25,583 nucleotides of DNA from Fimenecus stercoravium (GTDB taxonomy: Bacteria > Bacillota > Clostridia > Oscillospirales > Acutalibacteraceae), in contig DVIC01000069.1 in NCBI GenBank assembly GCA_018711545.1, forward strand, positions 1 through 25,583. Reading direction: 5' to 3'. The position numbers and the translations under genes are program-made. A model generated the notes under the pieces. The model saw only the letters and a list, made by a program, of their open reading frames with translations, did no database searches and was not told the origin of the DNA. Positions 15,959-23,848 of this stretch are shown in pieces; the stretch's first letter is position 1; each line of letters opens with the position of its first letter.

Positions 15959-15986
15959 ATTTTAACCATTTTGCAAGGTTTGTCAA
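15959..15986 (-). promoter_or_regulatory. Sigma-A promoter for alaA
   Basis: On the minus strand TTGACA (15981-15986), a 16-base spacer and TAAAAT (15959-15964) lie about 27 bases upstream of the chosen alaA start. Confidence 0.65.
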
Positions 15987-15996
15987 TGTTTTTGAC

Positions 15997-16025
15997 TTGC
16001 GGAAAAGCTACATTTCCAGTATAAT
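15997..16025 (+). promoter_or_regulatory. Sigma-A promoter for nadE
   Basis: TTGCGG at 15997-16002, a 17-base spacer and a perfect TATAAT at 16020-16025 precede the nadE start by about 38 bases. It lies back to back with the alaA promoter. Confidence 0.6.
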
Positions 16026-16063
16026 ACCAGCAGATACGATAAATCCATTTATGAGGTTTTGCC

Positions 16064-17974
16064 ATGAACAGCGGATTTTTAAAGGTCGCCGCCGTTTCGC
16101 CGCGCGTGACGGTGGGCGGCATAAAGCAAAATTTGGAAAACGCCGTACAGGAATTACACGCTGCCGAACGCGACGGCATAAAACTTTTGGTTTTTCCCGA
16201 ATTGTATCTTTCTGCATACACCTGCGGCGATCTGTTTTTGCAGCGCACTTTACAGGAAAATTGTAAAAAAGTTTTGCTCACACTTTGCGACAAAACAAAA
16301 GGCTCAGACATGGTCGTGTGCGTCGGCGTACCGCTGGTTTGGAAAGCAAGGCTTTATAACTGCGCCGCCGTTCTGCAAAACGGGCAGATCCTTGCCGTAA
16401 TTCCAAAAACGTATCTGCCGAATTACAATGAATACTATGAAAAACGCTGGTTCGCAAGCGGCGACGGTGTGCAGAGTGAACTGAGAATCGGCACGCAGAC
16501 CGTACCGTTCGGGCAGACGCTTGTGCGCCTTTCGGAAAACGCGGTGCTTGGCGTAGAGCTCTGCGAGGATCTTTGGGTGCCCGCACCGCCGAGCACCTCG
16601 CTGTGCCTTGCGGGTGCAAACCTCATTGTCAATCTTTCCGCAAGTAACGAAGCTGTTACGAAAAATGACTATCGCCGCAGCATTATCGCCGCACAGAGTG
16701 CCAAATGCTTTTGCGCGTATGTGTATGCGTCGGCAGGCGTCGGCGAATCTTCTACCGATCTTGTATTTTCCGGCGCGTGCACAATTGCCGAAAACGGCAC
16801 GATCCTCTCGGAGAGCGAGCGCTTTGCCTTTGACGGCAGCCGCGCCGTTGCGGATATTGATTTGGACAAGCTATGTGCCGAACGGCAGCGCGACGGCTCG
16901 TTTTCCGACAACGCCGCACACCTTGCCGCGTTTCCGGCTGTCAGCACCTGTGTACCCGTACCCGAAACAGCTTTTGAAGATGTTACACGTCTTTTTGACC
17001 GGCATCCGTTTGTCCCTTCGGACGAGCGTGAAAAGGACGCGCGCTGCCGCGAGATCCTTGCGATCCAAAGCCACGCGCTCGCCAAACGGCTTGCACATAC
17101 GGGGCTTCATAAAGCGGTCGTCGGCATATCTGGCGGGTTGGATTCCACATTGGCACTGCTTGTGTGCGTGCGCACCATGCAGATTTTAAAGCAGCCGGCG
17201 GAAAATATCCTTTGCGTCACAATGCCCGGCTTCGGCACAACGGACCGCACCTATCACAATGCCTGTGATTTGGTGCGCGCCTTTGGCGCACAGCTTTTGG
17301 AGATCCCGATCCGCGACGCGGCACTCGGGCACATGCGCGACATCGGGCATGACCCAAGCGTGCAGGATGTGACCTACGAAAATACGCAGGCACGCGAACG
17401 CACACAGATTTTGATGGATCTTGCCAACAAGCACGGCGGGCTTTTGGTCGGCACGGGAGACTTGAGCGAACTTGCGCTCGGATGGTGCACTTACAACGCG
17501 GATCACATGAGCATGTACGGCGTGAATGCAGGCGTGCCGAAGACGCTTGTGCGCCATTTGGTCGAAAACGAAGCGGAGCATCTGCCCGAGAACGTTGCCC
17601 GCATCCTGCGTGATATTCTGGATACGCCTGTAAGCCCTGAACTTTTACCGCCTGACAAAGAAGGAAATATTCAGCAAAAGACAGAAGAGGAACTCGGGCC
17701 CTATGAAGTACACGACTTCTTCCTGTATCACTTCCTGCGCTTCGGGACACTGCCTAAAAAACTTCTGTTTATGGCGCGCCGCGCATTTGCCGACACCTAT
17801 ACGGACGAGCAGTTGACGCGGTGGCTCAAGCTGTTTTTACGTCGTTTCTTTGCCAACCAATTCAAGCGTTCCTGCCTGCCTGACGGGCCGAAGGTCGGTT
17901 CCGTAAGCCTGTCGCCGCGCGGGGACTGGAGAATGCCCTCAGACGCAGACTGCACGGATTGGATGAACTTTTGA
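16064..17974 (+). CDS. nadE: Glutamine-dependent NAD+ synthetase
   Basis: Final step of NAD biosynthesis: amidates nicotinic acid adenine dinucleotide using ATP and ammonia from glutamine. The 636-residue protein joins two domains. The N-terminal nitrilase-type glutaminase (about 1-290) has the Glu-Lys-Cys triad within VFPELYLS (E46), IPKTYLPNY (K115) and GVELCEDLW (C167). The C-terminal synthetase (about 325-636) has the PP-loop ATP site GISGGLDST (356-361 for SGGLDS), then TGDLSELALGWCTYNADHMSMYGVNAG-type residues and a conserved KRSCLPDGPKVGSVSLSPRGD end. An ammonia tunnel between the domains is expected from the family. The ATG at 16064 follows GAGG by seven bases. A strong hairpin ends the transcript. 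Confidence 0.96.
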   Translation: MNSGFLKVAAVSPRVTVGGIKQNLENAVQELHAAERDGIKLLVFPELYLSAYTCGDLFLQRTLQENCKKVLLTLCDKTKGSDMVVCVGVPLVWKARLYNCAAVLQNGQILAVIPKTYLPNYNEYYEKRWFASGDGVQSELRIGTQTVPFGQTLVRLSENAVLGVELCEDLWVPAPPSTSLCLAGANLIVNLSASNEAVTKNDYRRSIIAAQSAKCFCAYVYASAGVGESSTDLVFSGACTIAENGTILSESERFAFDGSRAVADIDLDKLCAERQRDGSFSDNAAHLAAFPAVSTCVPVPETAFEDVTRLFDRHPFVPSDEREKDARCREILAIQSHALAKRLAHTGLHKAVVGISGGLDSTLALLVCVRTMQILKQPAENILCVTMPGFGTTDRTYHNACDLVRAFGAQLLEIPIRDAALGHMRDIGHDPSVQDVTYENTQARERTQILMDLANKHGGLLVGTGDLSELALGWCTYNADHMSMYGVNAGVPKTLVRHLVENEAEHLPENVARILRDILDTPVSPELLPPDKEGNIQQKTEEELGPYEVHDFFLYHFLRFGTLPKKLLFMARRAFADTYTDEQLTRWLKLFLRRFFANQFKRSCLPDGPKVGSVSLSPRGDWRMPSDADCTDWMNF

Positions 17975-17993
17975 TTTGCCTGCATAGTATAAA

Positions 17994-18026
17994 AGAACAG
18001 CCCGTTTCAAACGGGCTGTTCTTTAT
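17994..18026. terminator. Bidirectional terminator between nadE and spoVM
   Basis: AGAACAGCCCGTT (17994-18006) and AACGGGCTGTTCT (18010-18022) form a perfect 13-base stem with a three-base loop. A T-rich 3' side and an A-rich 5' side let it serve both convergent transcripts. Confidence 0.92.
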
Positions 18027-18116
18027 TTATGATATGTTCGTGTCCTTTTTGATTCGAAATAACCAGCGCAATATCCCGCCGAGCACCTTCGGACTTTTGA
18101 CCACAACGACTTTCAT
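18027..18116 (-). CDS. spoVM: Stage V sporulation protein M (SpoVM) microgene
   Basis: A 29-residue amphipathic peptide. In Bacillus, SpoVM marks the forespore surface by recognising its positive membrane curvature and anchors SpoIVA for coat and cortex assembly. It reads MKVVVVKSPKVLGGILRWLF followed by a basic/polar tail. It aligns without gaps to B. subtilis SpoVM: Lys2, Lys7, Pro9, Lys10, Leu12, Gly13-Gly14, Ile15 and Arg17 all coincide. A strong GAGGAGG site lies about six bases before the ATG. It is the last gene of the minus-strand operon, 12 bases after the 51-codon gene and directly before a terminator. The position near thiN and rsgA matches spoVM context in many Firmicutes. Confidence 0.92.
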   Translation of the reverse strand: MKVVVVKSPKVLGGILRWLFRIKKDTNIS

Positions 18117-18128
18117 ACCATAGCCTCC

Positions 18129-18284
18129 TCAGCAATTTTTGCACAGCAGGATGCCGCTGACGATCAAAGCCAGAGACAGCGCGACCACCAGAAATCCGGA
18201 GGGAAAAACCAGCGCGAGGATCAAACCCGCACCGAGCATGGCGAACATCAGTCCCAGATTGCCGCCTCTTGACCTTCTTCTCAT
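18129..18284 (-). CDS. Uncharacterised 51-residue membrane protein next to spoVM
   Basis: I do not recognise a named family. The predicted product begins with a strongly basic MRRRSRGG. It then has two adjoining hydrophobic stretches (about residues 9-26 and 30-47, separated by FPSG), and ends in a CKNC motif. This suggests a two-helix hairpin with the basic N-terminus in the cytosol. An AAAGGCGG site lies about seven bases before the ATG at 18284. It is 55 bases after thiN and 12 before spoVM, both on the same strand. A CATATAGT element upstream (18315-18322) resembles a sigma-E -10 but has no matching -35. A sporulation link is inferred from context only. Confidence 0.72.
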   Translation of the reverse strand: MRRRSRGGNLGLMFAMLGAGLILALVFPSGFLVVALSLALIVSGILLCKNC

Positions 18285-18339
18285 GCAGACACCGCCTTTA
18301 CCGTTGCTATTATCACTATATGCGGCGTCAAAAAATGTG

Positions 18340-18987
18340 TTAATGGTCTTTATCCGTTACAAATATGAGGGCTGTCCCCTTTTCAACTTCGATCTCCGCT
18401 TGCTCGGCTGTTGTCTCATTGCTTACGCCGAGGCCGCTGAAAGGCTCAAATGTGTAATTTTGCAGCGGATAAGCAAAGCCGCGCAGTGACACGGTACACG
18501 CGCCGCCGACGGCAAAAACCGAAACGTATTTTCCGGCATCGCCGTTTATAACACGAATCTCGTTTTGCAGAGCGAAGATCTCGTGATGATCGTCCACAAT
18601 CATTAATGCCACGCCCTGTGTTTTGGCATGCGCGCACAAGTCAAAATTTGCAAACGTATGGTCAAGCCGCCCACCCGTGCCGCCGAAAAGCACGATGTTC
18701 TTGTACCCGTGGCTGACAGCTTGCGCATATGCACAAGCTGTATCGGTATCGTCCTTGACGGGATTTAGGCGGATCACCTGCATGTTCGGGTTTTCGGAAA
18801 CGGGTGCGCCTGAATCAAAATCCCCGATCACGAGATCCGGCTCCAAACCGCAGGCGCGGCACAGCTTATATCCCGCATCGGCAGCAACAATAAATGCATC
18901 ATCCCGTAAAAATTCCCGTACACGTGCGGGTGAAACAGCACTGCCTGCGGCAAAGATCGCGCAGTCCGCTTTTTTTATGTTTCCCAT
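18340..18987 (-). CDS. thiN: Thiamine pyrophosphokinase
   Basis: Transfers pyrophosphate from ATP to thiamine, giving the coenzyme thiamine diphosphate. The 215-residue protein has the family motifs VAADAGYKLCRACGLEPDLV at about 34-53, IGDFDSG (54-60), KDDTDTACA (78-86) and FGGTGGRLDHTFAN (101-114). These acidic and Gly-rich residues form the ATP/Mg and thiamine sites. A smaller C-terminal beta domain completes the fold. The ATG at 18987 has AAAGGAC nine bases upstream and overlaps the end of rsgA by 13 bases. A ribulose-phosphate 3-epimerase gene, often found between rsgA and thiN in Firmicutes, is absent here. Confidence 0.94.
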   Translation of the reverse strand: MGNIKKADCAIFAAGSAVSPARVREFLRDDAFIVAADAGYKLCRACGLEPDLVIGDFDSGAPVSENPNMQVIRLNPVKDDTDTACAYAQAVSHGYKNIVLFGGTGGRLDHTFANFDLCAHAKTQGVALMIVDDHHEIFALQNEIRVINGDAGKYVSVFAVGGACTVSLRGFAYPLQNYTFEPFSGLGVSNETTAEQAEIEVEKGTALIFVTDKDH

Positions 18988-19865
18988 GCTTTTTTGTCCT
19001 TTACCGCGTTATACATTTGCACATAGCTTTGGTGGCGGGAGGCGCTGATCTCGCCGCTTTCCACAGCTTCCAAAACCCTGCACCCCTTATCGCAGGTGTA
19101 CGAGCAGGAGGTGAATTTACACTGTCCCAAAAAGGGGCGGAATTCTCGGAAACAATCGGCAAGATCTTCTTTCGGAATCCACTCGGTTTTCTCGGGCTCA
19201 AGCGCAGAAAAACCGGGCGTATCGACGATATACCCGCCGCAGGTCTTGAAAAGCTCTGCCTGACGAGTCGTGTGCCTGCCGCGGCCGAGCTTATCGCTCA
19301 CTGCACCTGTCGCCAGAGATAAAGAGGGATCGAGCCGATTGAGAAGCGACGTTTTGCCCACGCCTGAATTGCCCGTAAAGGCGCTGACTTTGCCTTGTAA
19401 GACAGCGCGCACGGCGTCTACGCCCTCGCCCGTTTCGTTGGAGACAGCCAAGCAGCAGATCCCTGCGGCTTTGTAAATCGCCGCAAGATCATCCGCGGGC
19501 TGCTCGTCCGTTTTGGTGAACACAACGATAGGTTCCATCGCCTTATACTCCGCGATGGCAATGAGCTTGTCGATGAGCAGCGCCGACGGTCGCGGGACGG
19601 ACGTCGCCGCTACAATAATCAGATTGTCAATGTTCGCCACAGGCGGGCGAAGCAGAAAATTTTTGCGCGGCTCGATTGTGTCTATGGTATTTTCCGACCT
19701 GCCGTCGGTCACAGTGATGCGCACACGGTCGCCCGCAAGCGGCGTGATCTTCTCCTTGCGAAGCGCACCGCGGGCACGGCACACATATACCGCATCGGCG
19801 GCTTCCACCGTATAGAAGCCGCCGACGCCTTTCAGCAATATTCCGTTAAGTTGCTTGTTATTCAT
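18975..19865 (-). CDS. rsgA: Ribosome small-subunit-dependent GTPase RsgA
   Basis: Circularly permuted GTPase that checks late maturation of the 30S subunit. The 296-residue protein has an N-terminal OB fold, then the G4-like TKTD (117-120), the P-loop GNSGVGKT (165-172) and DTPG (215-218), and a C-terminal zinc knuckle. The zinc knuckle is unusual: Cys249, Cys254, Cys258 and Cys262 are present, but Tyr256 replaces the usual His ligand. The ATG at 19865 gives the family length and a normal MNNKQLNGILLKGVGGFY start, though the ribosome-binding site is weak. An in-frame ATG at 19919 would overlap prkC by 41 bases and add a sequence unlike the family. It lies between the kinase gene and thiN in one operon. 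Confidence 0.93.
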   Translation of the reverse strand: MNNKQLNGILLKGVGGFYTVEAADAVYVCRARGALRKEKITPLAGDRVRITVTDGRSENTIDTIEPRKNFLLRPPVANIDNLIIVAATSVPRPSALLIDKLIAIAEYKAMEPIVVFTKTDEQPADDLAAIYKAAGICCLAVSNETGEGVDAVRAVLQGKVSAFTGNSGVGKTSLLNRLDPSLSLATGAVSDKLGRGRHTTRQAELFKTCGGYIVDTPGFSALEPEKTEWIPKEDLADCFREFRPFLGQCKFTSCSYTCDKGCRVLEAVESGEISASRHQSYVQMYNAVKDKKAWET

Positions 19866-19878
19866 ACTTTTTTTGCCG

Positions 19879-22023
19879 TTATGACTGAACCGTAAGCGTG
19901 ATTTCCGTAGAAGGGACAACTACTGTGTTTGGATCCGGATCCTGTGCGATCACAGTTCCGGAGGACACGCTTCCGCCAACCTCGTTCACAAATATCACAT
20001 TGGTAAATCCGGCGTTGCGCAATGTCTCTCTTGCTTGTGTAACCGACTGATTTATCACGCTCGGCACAGCAACGGGGTATTCCTTTGTCTCAGAAGTAAA
20101 CGTCGGCGGATCCTGCGTAAAGTCGATCGTGCCGCTTTGGATCGTCGTATCATCGATCACAACGGAATACGATACGTCGCTGCCGGAGCCTTGCAGCGTG
20201 ATCTGCGTAGTGCCGCCGTCAAGACGAACTTCGATCGGATAGCCGTCTACAAGCGCGCCGTCCAGGTAGACGCGCATGGAACCGCTTGTGTTGGCGTTCG
20301 GGCGCGTTACGGAAATAGTGGCAGACGAAGCCGGTGCTTTGCCCGAGCTGACGACCAGGCTCACTGCACCGCCCGCGTCGGTCTGCTGATTGGCCTCCGG
20401 CGACTGCGAAAGAACGATACCGGCGGCCTTGTCACTGTCTTGCTCGGTCACATTGCCGACCTTCAGCCCCGCACTGGTGATCAACTGCTCGGCAACTTCA
20501 CGGCTGTAGCCGACAACATACGGCACAGTCGTGGCATCCGGGTTTTCATTCGTTGCAACATAAAGAGTCACAAGTGAACCGCTTTCAGCGTAGGAACCCT
20601 CAACAGGATAGGTATCATACACGATCCCTTCCTGTGCGTTCGGGTCATAATTCACAATGGTATTGACCTCAAAGCCGCTCTGCTTCAGTTTGGCTTCCGC
20701 TTCATCCGCGGTAAGCCCGATGATACCGGAGATTTGGATACTGTCGTCATTATAGGCGATCTCAAGCGTGATGGTGCTGTGGATACGCACACGCTCCTCC
20801 GCCTCGGGATCCTGGGAAAGCACCGTTCCGGGTTCCGCGTCAGCGCTGTAAACCGGTGTGGTCTCAAAGGTAAAGTTATCCGTATATTCCGCATTGTTCG
20901 CGATCTCATCGTTGTAGTTCATACCCACAAAATTCGGCACATCCACGCGCCGCGCAGCCACGCCGAAATAGATACCGACAAAGATCGCGACAAGCACCAC
21001 GACACCCGCCAGTACGCCGAACAGGATCGGCAGCGTTTTGTTGTTTTTCTTGTCTTCCTCTTCCTCGCTGCCCTCCTCCGGCTTTTCTGGCTGCGCTCTT
21101 TCGGGATTCTTAACAGGTGCAGGCGTACCTTTACCGCCGACAAACTTGGTGGGTTCGTTATCTACAAAGTAGTTATAGTCAAATTTGATGGAAGGATTTT
21201 TACGGAATTCATCCAGATCCAGCAGCATTTCCGAAGCGGACTGATACCGATTCTTCGGGTTTTTCTGCATGGCGCGCATGGTGATCTGCTCAAGCCCGAG
21301 CGGGATCTCGGGATTGATCTCACGCGGACGCTTGGCATCCTGCTGGAGCTGCATGATGGCAACGGAAACAGCGCTGTCCGATTGGAACGGCAGCTGCCCT
21401 GTGAGCATTTCATACATCACTACGCCGACGGAATAAATATCCGCCTTATCGTCGGTGATCTCACCGCGCGCCTGTTCGGGGCTGATGTAATGTACGGAGC
21501 CGATGGCGCTTTCGGTCATGGTGCGCGTATCCCCGCGAGAGAAACGCGCAATGCCGAAATCACTGACCTTAATGGTACCGTCCTGCAAGAGCATGATGTT
21601 CTGGGGCTTAATGTCACGGTGGACGATGCCCTTGTCATGCGCGTGCTGAAGCGCCTTTAAGATCTGGTTGACAAAGTGAACGGCCTCTTTCCAATTGATG
21701 ACCTTTTGCTGCTCGATATACTCTTTGAGGGTGATGCCCTCAATGTATTCCATGACGATATACTGCAGCCGGTCGCCGAAGCTCACGTCATACACCTTGA
21801 CGATATTCGGGTGAGACAGGACCGCGATCGCCTTCGCCTCATTTTTGAAGCGGCGGCGGAACTCCTCATTGGCAAGAAATTCTTCTTTGAGGATTTTAAT
21901 TGCAACGATGCGATCATCAATATTGTCATAGGCTTTATAGACCACCGCCATACCGCCCACGCCGATGATCTCGCGGATCTCATATCTGCCGTCTAAGCGT
22001 TTGCCACAATAATTTTCCATCAT
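19879..22023 (-). CDS. prkC: PASTA-domain Ser/Thr protein kinase (PrkC/PknB)
   Basis: Hanks-type membrane kinase that senses muropeptides or lipid II and controls cell-wall growth and, in Bacillus, spore germination. Within 714 residues the kinase domain (about 14-272) shows GVGGMAVVYK (21-30), Lys43, HRDIKPQN (135-142) and DFG (155-157), and an activation loop rich in Thr/Ser. An acidic juxtamembrane region is followed by a transmembrane helix at about 331-354. The extracellular part carries three PASTA repeats (about 361-424, 428-491, 498-560), a beta-rich Ig-like domain (about 565-647), then a fourth PASTA repeat (651-714). The start at 22023 has AAGGAG nearby, with a second ATG next to it. 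It lies nine bases after prpC, its probable phosphatase partner. Confidence 0.95.
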   Translation of the reverse strand: MMENYCGKRLDGRYEIREIIGVGGMAVVYKAYDNIDDRIVAIKILKEEFLANEEFRRRFKNEAKAIAVLSHPNIVKVYDVSFGDRLQYIVMEYIEGITLKEYIEQQKVINWKEAVHFVNQILKALQHAHDKGIVHRDIKPQNIMLLQDGTIKVSDFGIARFSRGDTRTMTESAIGSVHYISPEQARGEITDDKADIYSVGVVMYEMLTGQLPFQSDSAVSVAIMQLQQDAKRPREINPEIPLGLEQITMRAMQKNPKNRYQSASEMLLDLDEFRKNPSIKFDYNYFVDNEPTKFVGGKGTPAPVKNPERAQPEKPEEGSEEEEDKKNNKTLPILFGVLAGVVVLVAIFVGIYFGVAARRVDVPNFVGMNYNDEIANNAEYTDNFTFETTPVYSADAEPGTVLSQDPEAEERVRIHSTITLEIAYNDDSIQISGIIGLTADEAEAKLKQSGFEVNTIVNYDPNAQEGIVYDTYPVEGSYAESGSLVTLYVATNENPDATTVPYVVGYSREVAEQLITSAGLKVGNVTEQDSDKAAGIVLSQSPEANQQTDAGGAVSLVVSSGKAPASSATISVTRPNANTSGSMRVYLDGALVDGYPIEVRLDGGTTQITLQGSGSDVSYSVVIDDTTIQSGTIDFTQDPPTFTSETKEYPVAVPSVINQSVTQARETLRNAGFTNVIFVNEVGGSVSSGTVIAQDPDPNTVVVPSTEITLTVQS

Positions 22024-22032
22024 TTCATCTCC

Positions 22033-22758
22033 TTAATATGCAAGCGTTACTGCGGTGACGTTGTCACCGCCGCCGTTATCGAGCGCTCTGGAGACCAGAC
22101 GCTCCGCGAACTCATAATAGGTACCTTTGGAAAGCGCACAGATCTCCTCGCTTTCTACAAAGTTGGTCAGCCCATCTGTGCACAACAGCAGAATGCCGTC
22201 ATCCGCCATGGCTTGCTCGAAGAAATCAACACGCACCTCCGGGTGGACGCCGAGCGCGCGTGTGATAATGTTTTTGTGGGGATGCCGTTTGGCTTCGGAC
22301 TGCGTGATCTTGCCCGTCTCCACCATATCCTGCACCATGGAGTGGTCGCGCGTCAGCTGAATCAGTTCGCCGTTTGTGAGCATGTACGCGCGGCTGTCAC
22401 CTGCATGCGCGATATATGCCATATGCTCGGTCACGATTGCACATACGACCGTGGTGCCCATACCGGCAAAGGAAGAATTTGCCTGTGCAATATCGTACAC
22501 GCTGATGTTTGCAGCGTTTATGGCAGAAACCAGCAGATTTTTGATCGACCTGCCGCGCATGGAAGTCCGATATGCCGATGTGATGCGCTCGGAGATCACT
22601 TTGACCGCCGTGGTAGCGGCGATGTTTCCACCTGCCACGCCGCCCATGCCGTCGCAAACGACCGCCCACGCGACACCTTCGGGCAATTCACCGGTCGCGT
22701 ATGCATCCTGATTGCTTTCGCGAACCTTGCCGACATCGGTTTTTGCAGCAATTTTCAA
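22033..22758 (-). CDS. prpC: PP2C-family Ser/Thr protein phosphatase (PrpC/Stp)
   Basis: Metal-dependent phosphatase expected to reverse phosphorylation by the adjacent PrkC-like kinase. The 241-residue protein has the bacterial PPM motifs: TDVGKVRESNQDAY at about 7-20, VCDGMGGVAGG near 34-44 with the metal-binding Asp, IAHAGDSRAYML near 115, LLCTDGLTNFV near 191 and GGGDNVTAV near the end. These supply the metal-binding aspartates and active-site Arg pattern of the family. The start is TTG at 22758: AAGGTG lies a few bases upstream, and the nearby ATG leads straight to a stop in another frame. A non-ATG start may keep its expression low relative to its neighbours. Confidence 0.95.
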   Translation of the reverse strand: MKIAAKTDVGKVRESNQDAYATGELPEGVAWAVVCDGMGGVAGGNIAATTAVKVISERITSAYRTSMRGRSIKNLLVSAINAANISVYDIAQANSSFAGMGTTVVCAIVTEHMAYIAHAGDSRAYMLTNGELIQLTRDHSMVQDMVETGKITQSEAKRHPHKNIITRALGVHPEVRVDFFEQAMADDGILLLCTDGLTNFVESEEICALSKGTYYEFAERLVSRALDNGGGDNVTAVTLAY

Positions 22759-22813
22759 ACCATCACCTTCTTTGCGGGATGTTTTTATATTGAAATTTGA
22801 GATAGTAAAACGG

Positions 22814-23848
22814 TTATGTCTGCATTTTTGCCGCCCGCAGCTGCCCGCAGGAGGCGTTGATGTCCTCCCCGAGCGTACGGCGCACCGTAACGGTTAGACC
22901 GCGCTTTTGGAGGATTTCGGAAAAACAGCGCAGCCGGTCTGCACGGCTCTTTTGATACTGCTTTTCCCGAACGGTGTTGACCGGGATCAGATTGACATGG
23001 CAAAGCATACCGTGAAGCCTTGCGGCGAGTTCCTCGGCGCAGGCGTCGCTGTCGTTGACACCGTCGATCATGGTATATTCGAATGAAATGCGTCTGGATG
23101 TTTCCTTTGTATAAAAGCGGCAGGCGCGCAAAAGCTCGTCGATCCCCCATGTACGGTTTACAGGCATAAGCCCGGAACGGATCTCATCGTTCGGCGCGTG
23201 CAGCGAGACGGAAAGCGTCAGCCCAAGGTGTTCTTTTGCAAGATCATATATACGCGGAACAACGCCGCAGGTCGAAAGTGAAATATGCCGCATGGAGATG
23301 TTCAGCCCCCGCTCGTCGGTCACAAGCTGTAAAAAGCGCAGAACATTTTCATAATTATCCAGCGGCTCGCCCGTACCCATAAGCACAATGTGTGAAATGC
23401 GTTCCCCGAGATCTGCCTGTGCGGTATAAATTTCCGAAAGCATTTCCGACGGGCGAAGCTGGCGTCGGAAGCCGCCGATCGCCGACGCACAAAACGAACA
23501 GCCCATCTTGCAGCCAAGCTGTGTGGAAATACAGACGGAAAGCCCATATTTATAGCGCATTACAACACATTCGGCGTATTCGCCGGGCTCGAGCTCATAC
23601 AGGTATTTGACCGTTCCATCCGATTCAGAACAAAGCTTCGTGTCGATCGAGCAATTATACAGCTTACATTCCTGTTCCAGCGTTTCACGCAAGGATTTGG
23701 GGATGTTTTGCATCTCCGAAAAAGAGCGTACGCCTTTTTCATGCAGCCAGGAATAGATCTGTGCCGCGCGGAACTTCGGAAGCCCGTGCGAGACGATCAT
23801 TGTCTGCAATTCTTCAAATGTCAGAGAGCGAATGTCCTCATAATTCAC
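22814..23848 (-). CDS. rlmN: Dual-specificity rRNA/tRNA adenine-C2 methyltransferase RlmN
   Basis: Radical-SAM enzyme that makes m2A2503 in 23S rRNA and m2A37 in some tRNAs. The 344-residue protein has the 4Fe-4S binding CxxxCxxC motif at Cys113, Cys117 and Cys120 (GCKMGCSFC), GTGEPLDNY (158-166), LSVSLHAPND (212-221) and the catalytic C-terminal Cys334 in INASCGQL. The second catalytic Cys that carries the methyl group in the family is therefore present. Cfr, the related resistance enzyme, is less likely because the sequence follows RlmN throughout. The start is GTG at 23848. It overlaps the rsmB stop by four bases, so translation is coupled. Confidence 0.95.
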   Translation of the reverse strand: MNYEDIRSLTFEELQTMIVSHGLPKFRAAQIYSWLHEKGVRSFSEMQNIPKSLRETLEQECKLYNCSIDTKLCSESDGTVKYLYELEPGEYAECVVMRYKYGLSVCISTQLGCKMGCSFCASAIGGFRRQLRPSEMLSEIYTAQADLGERISHIVLMGTGEPLDNYENVLRFLQLVTDERGLNISMRHISLSTCGVVPRIYDLAKEHLGLTLSVSLHAPNDEIRSGLMPVNRTWGIDELLRACRFYTKETSRRISFEYTMIDGVNDSDACAEELAARLHGMLCHVNLIPVNTVREKQYQKSRADRLRCFSEILQKRGLTVTVRRTLGEDINASCGQLRAAKMQT

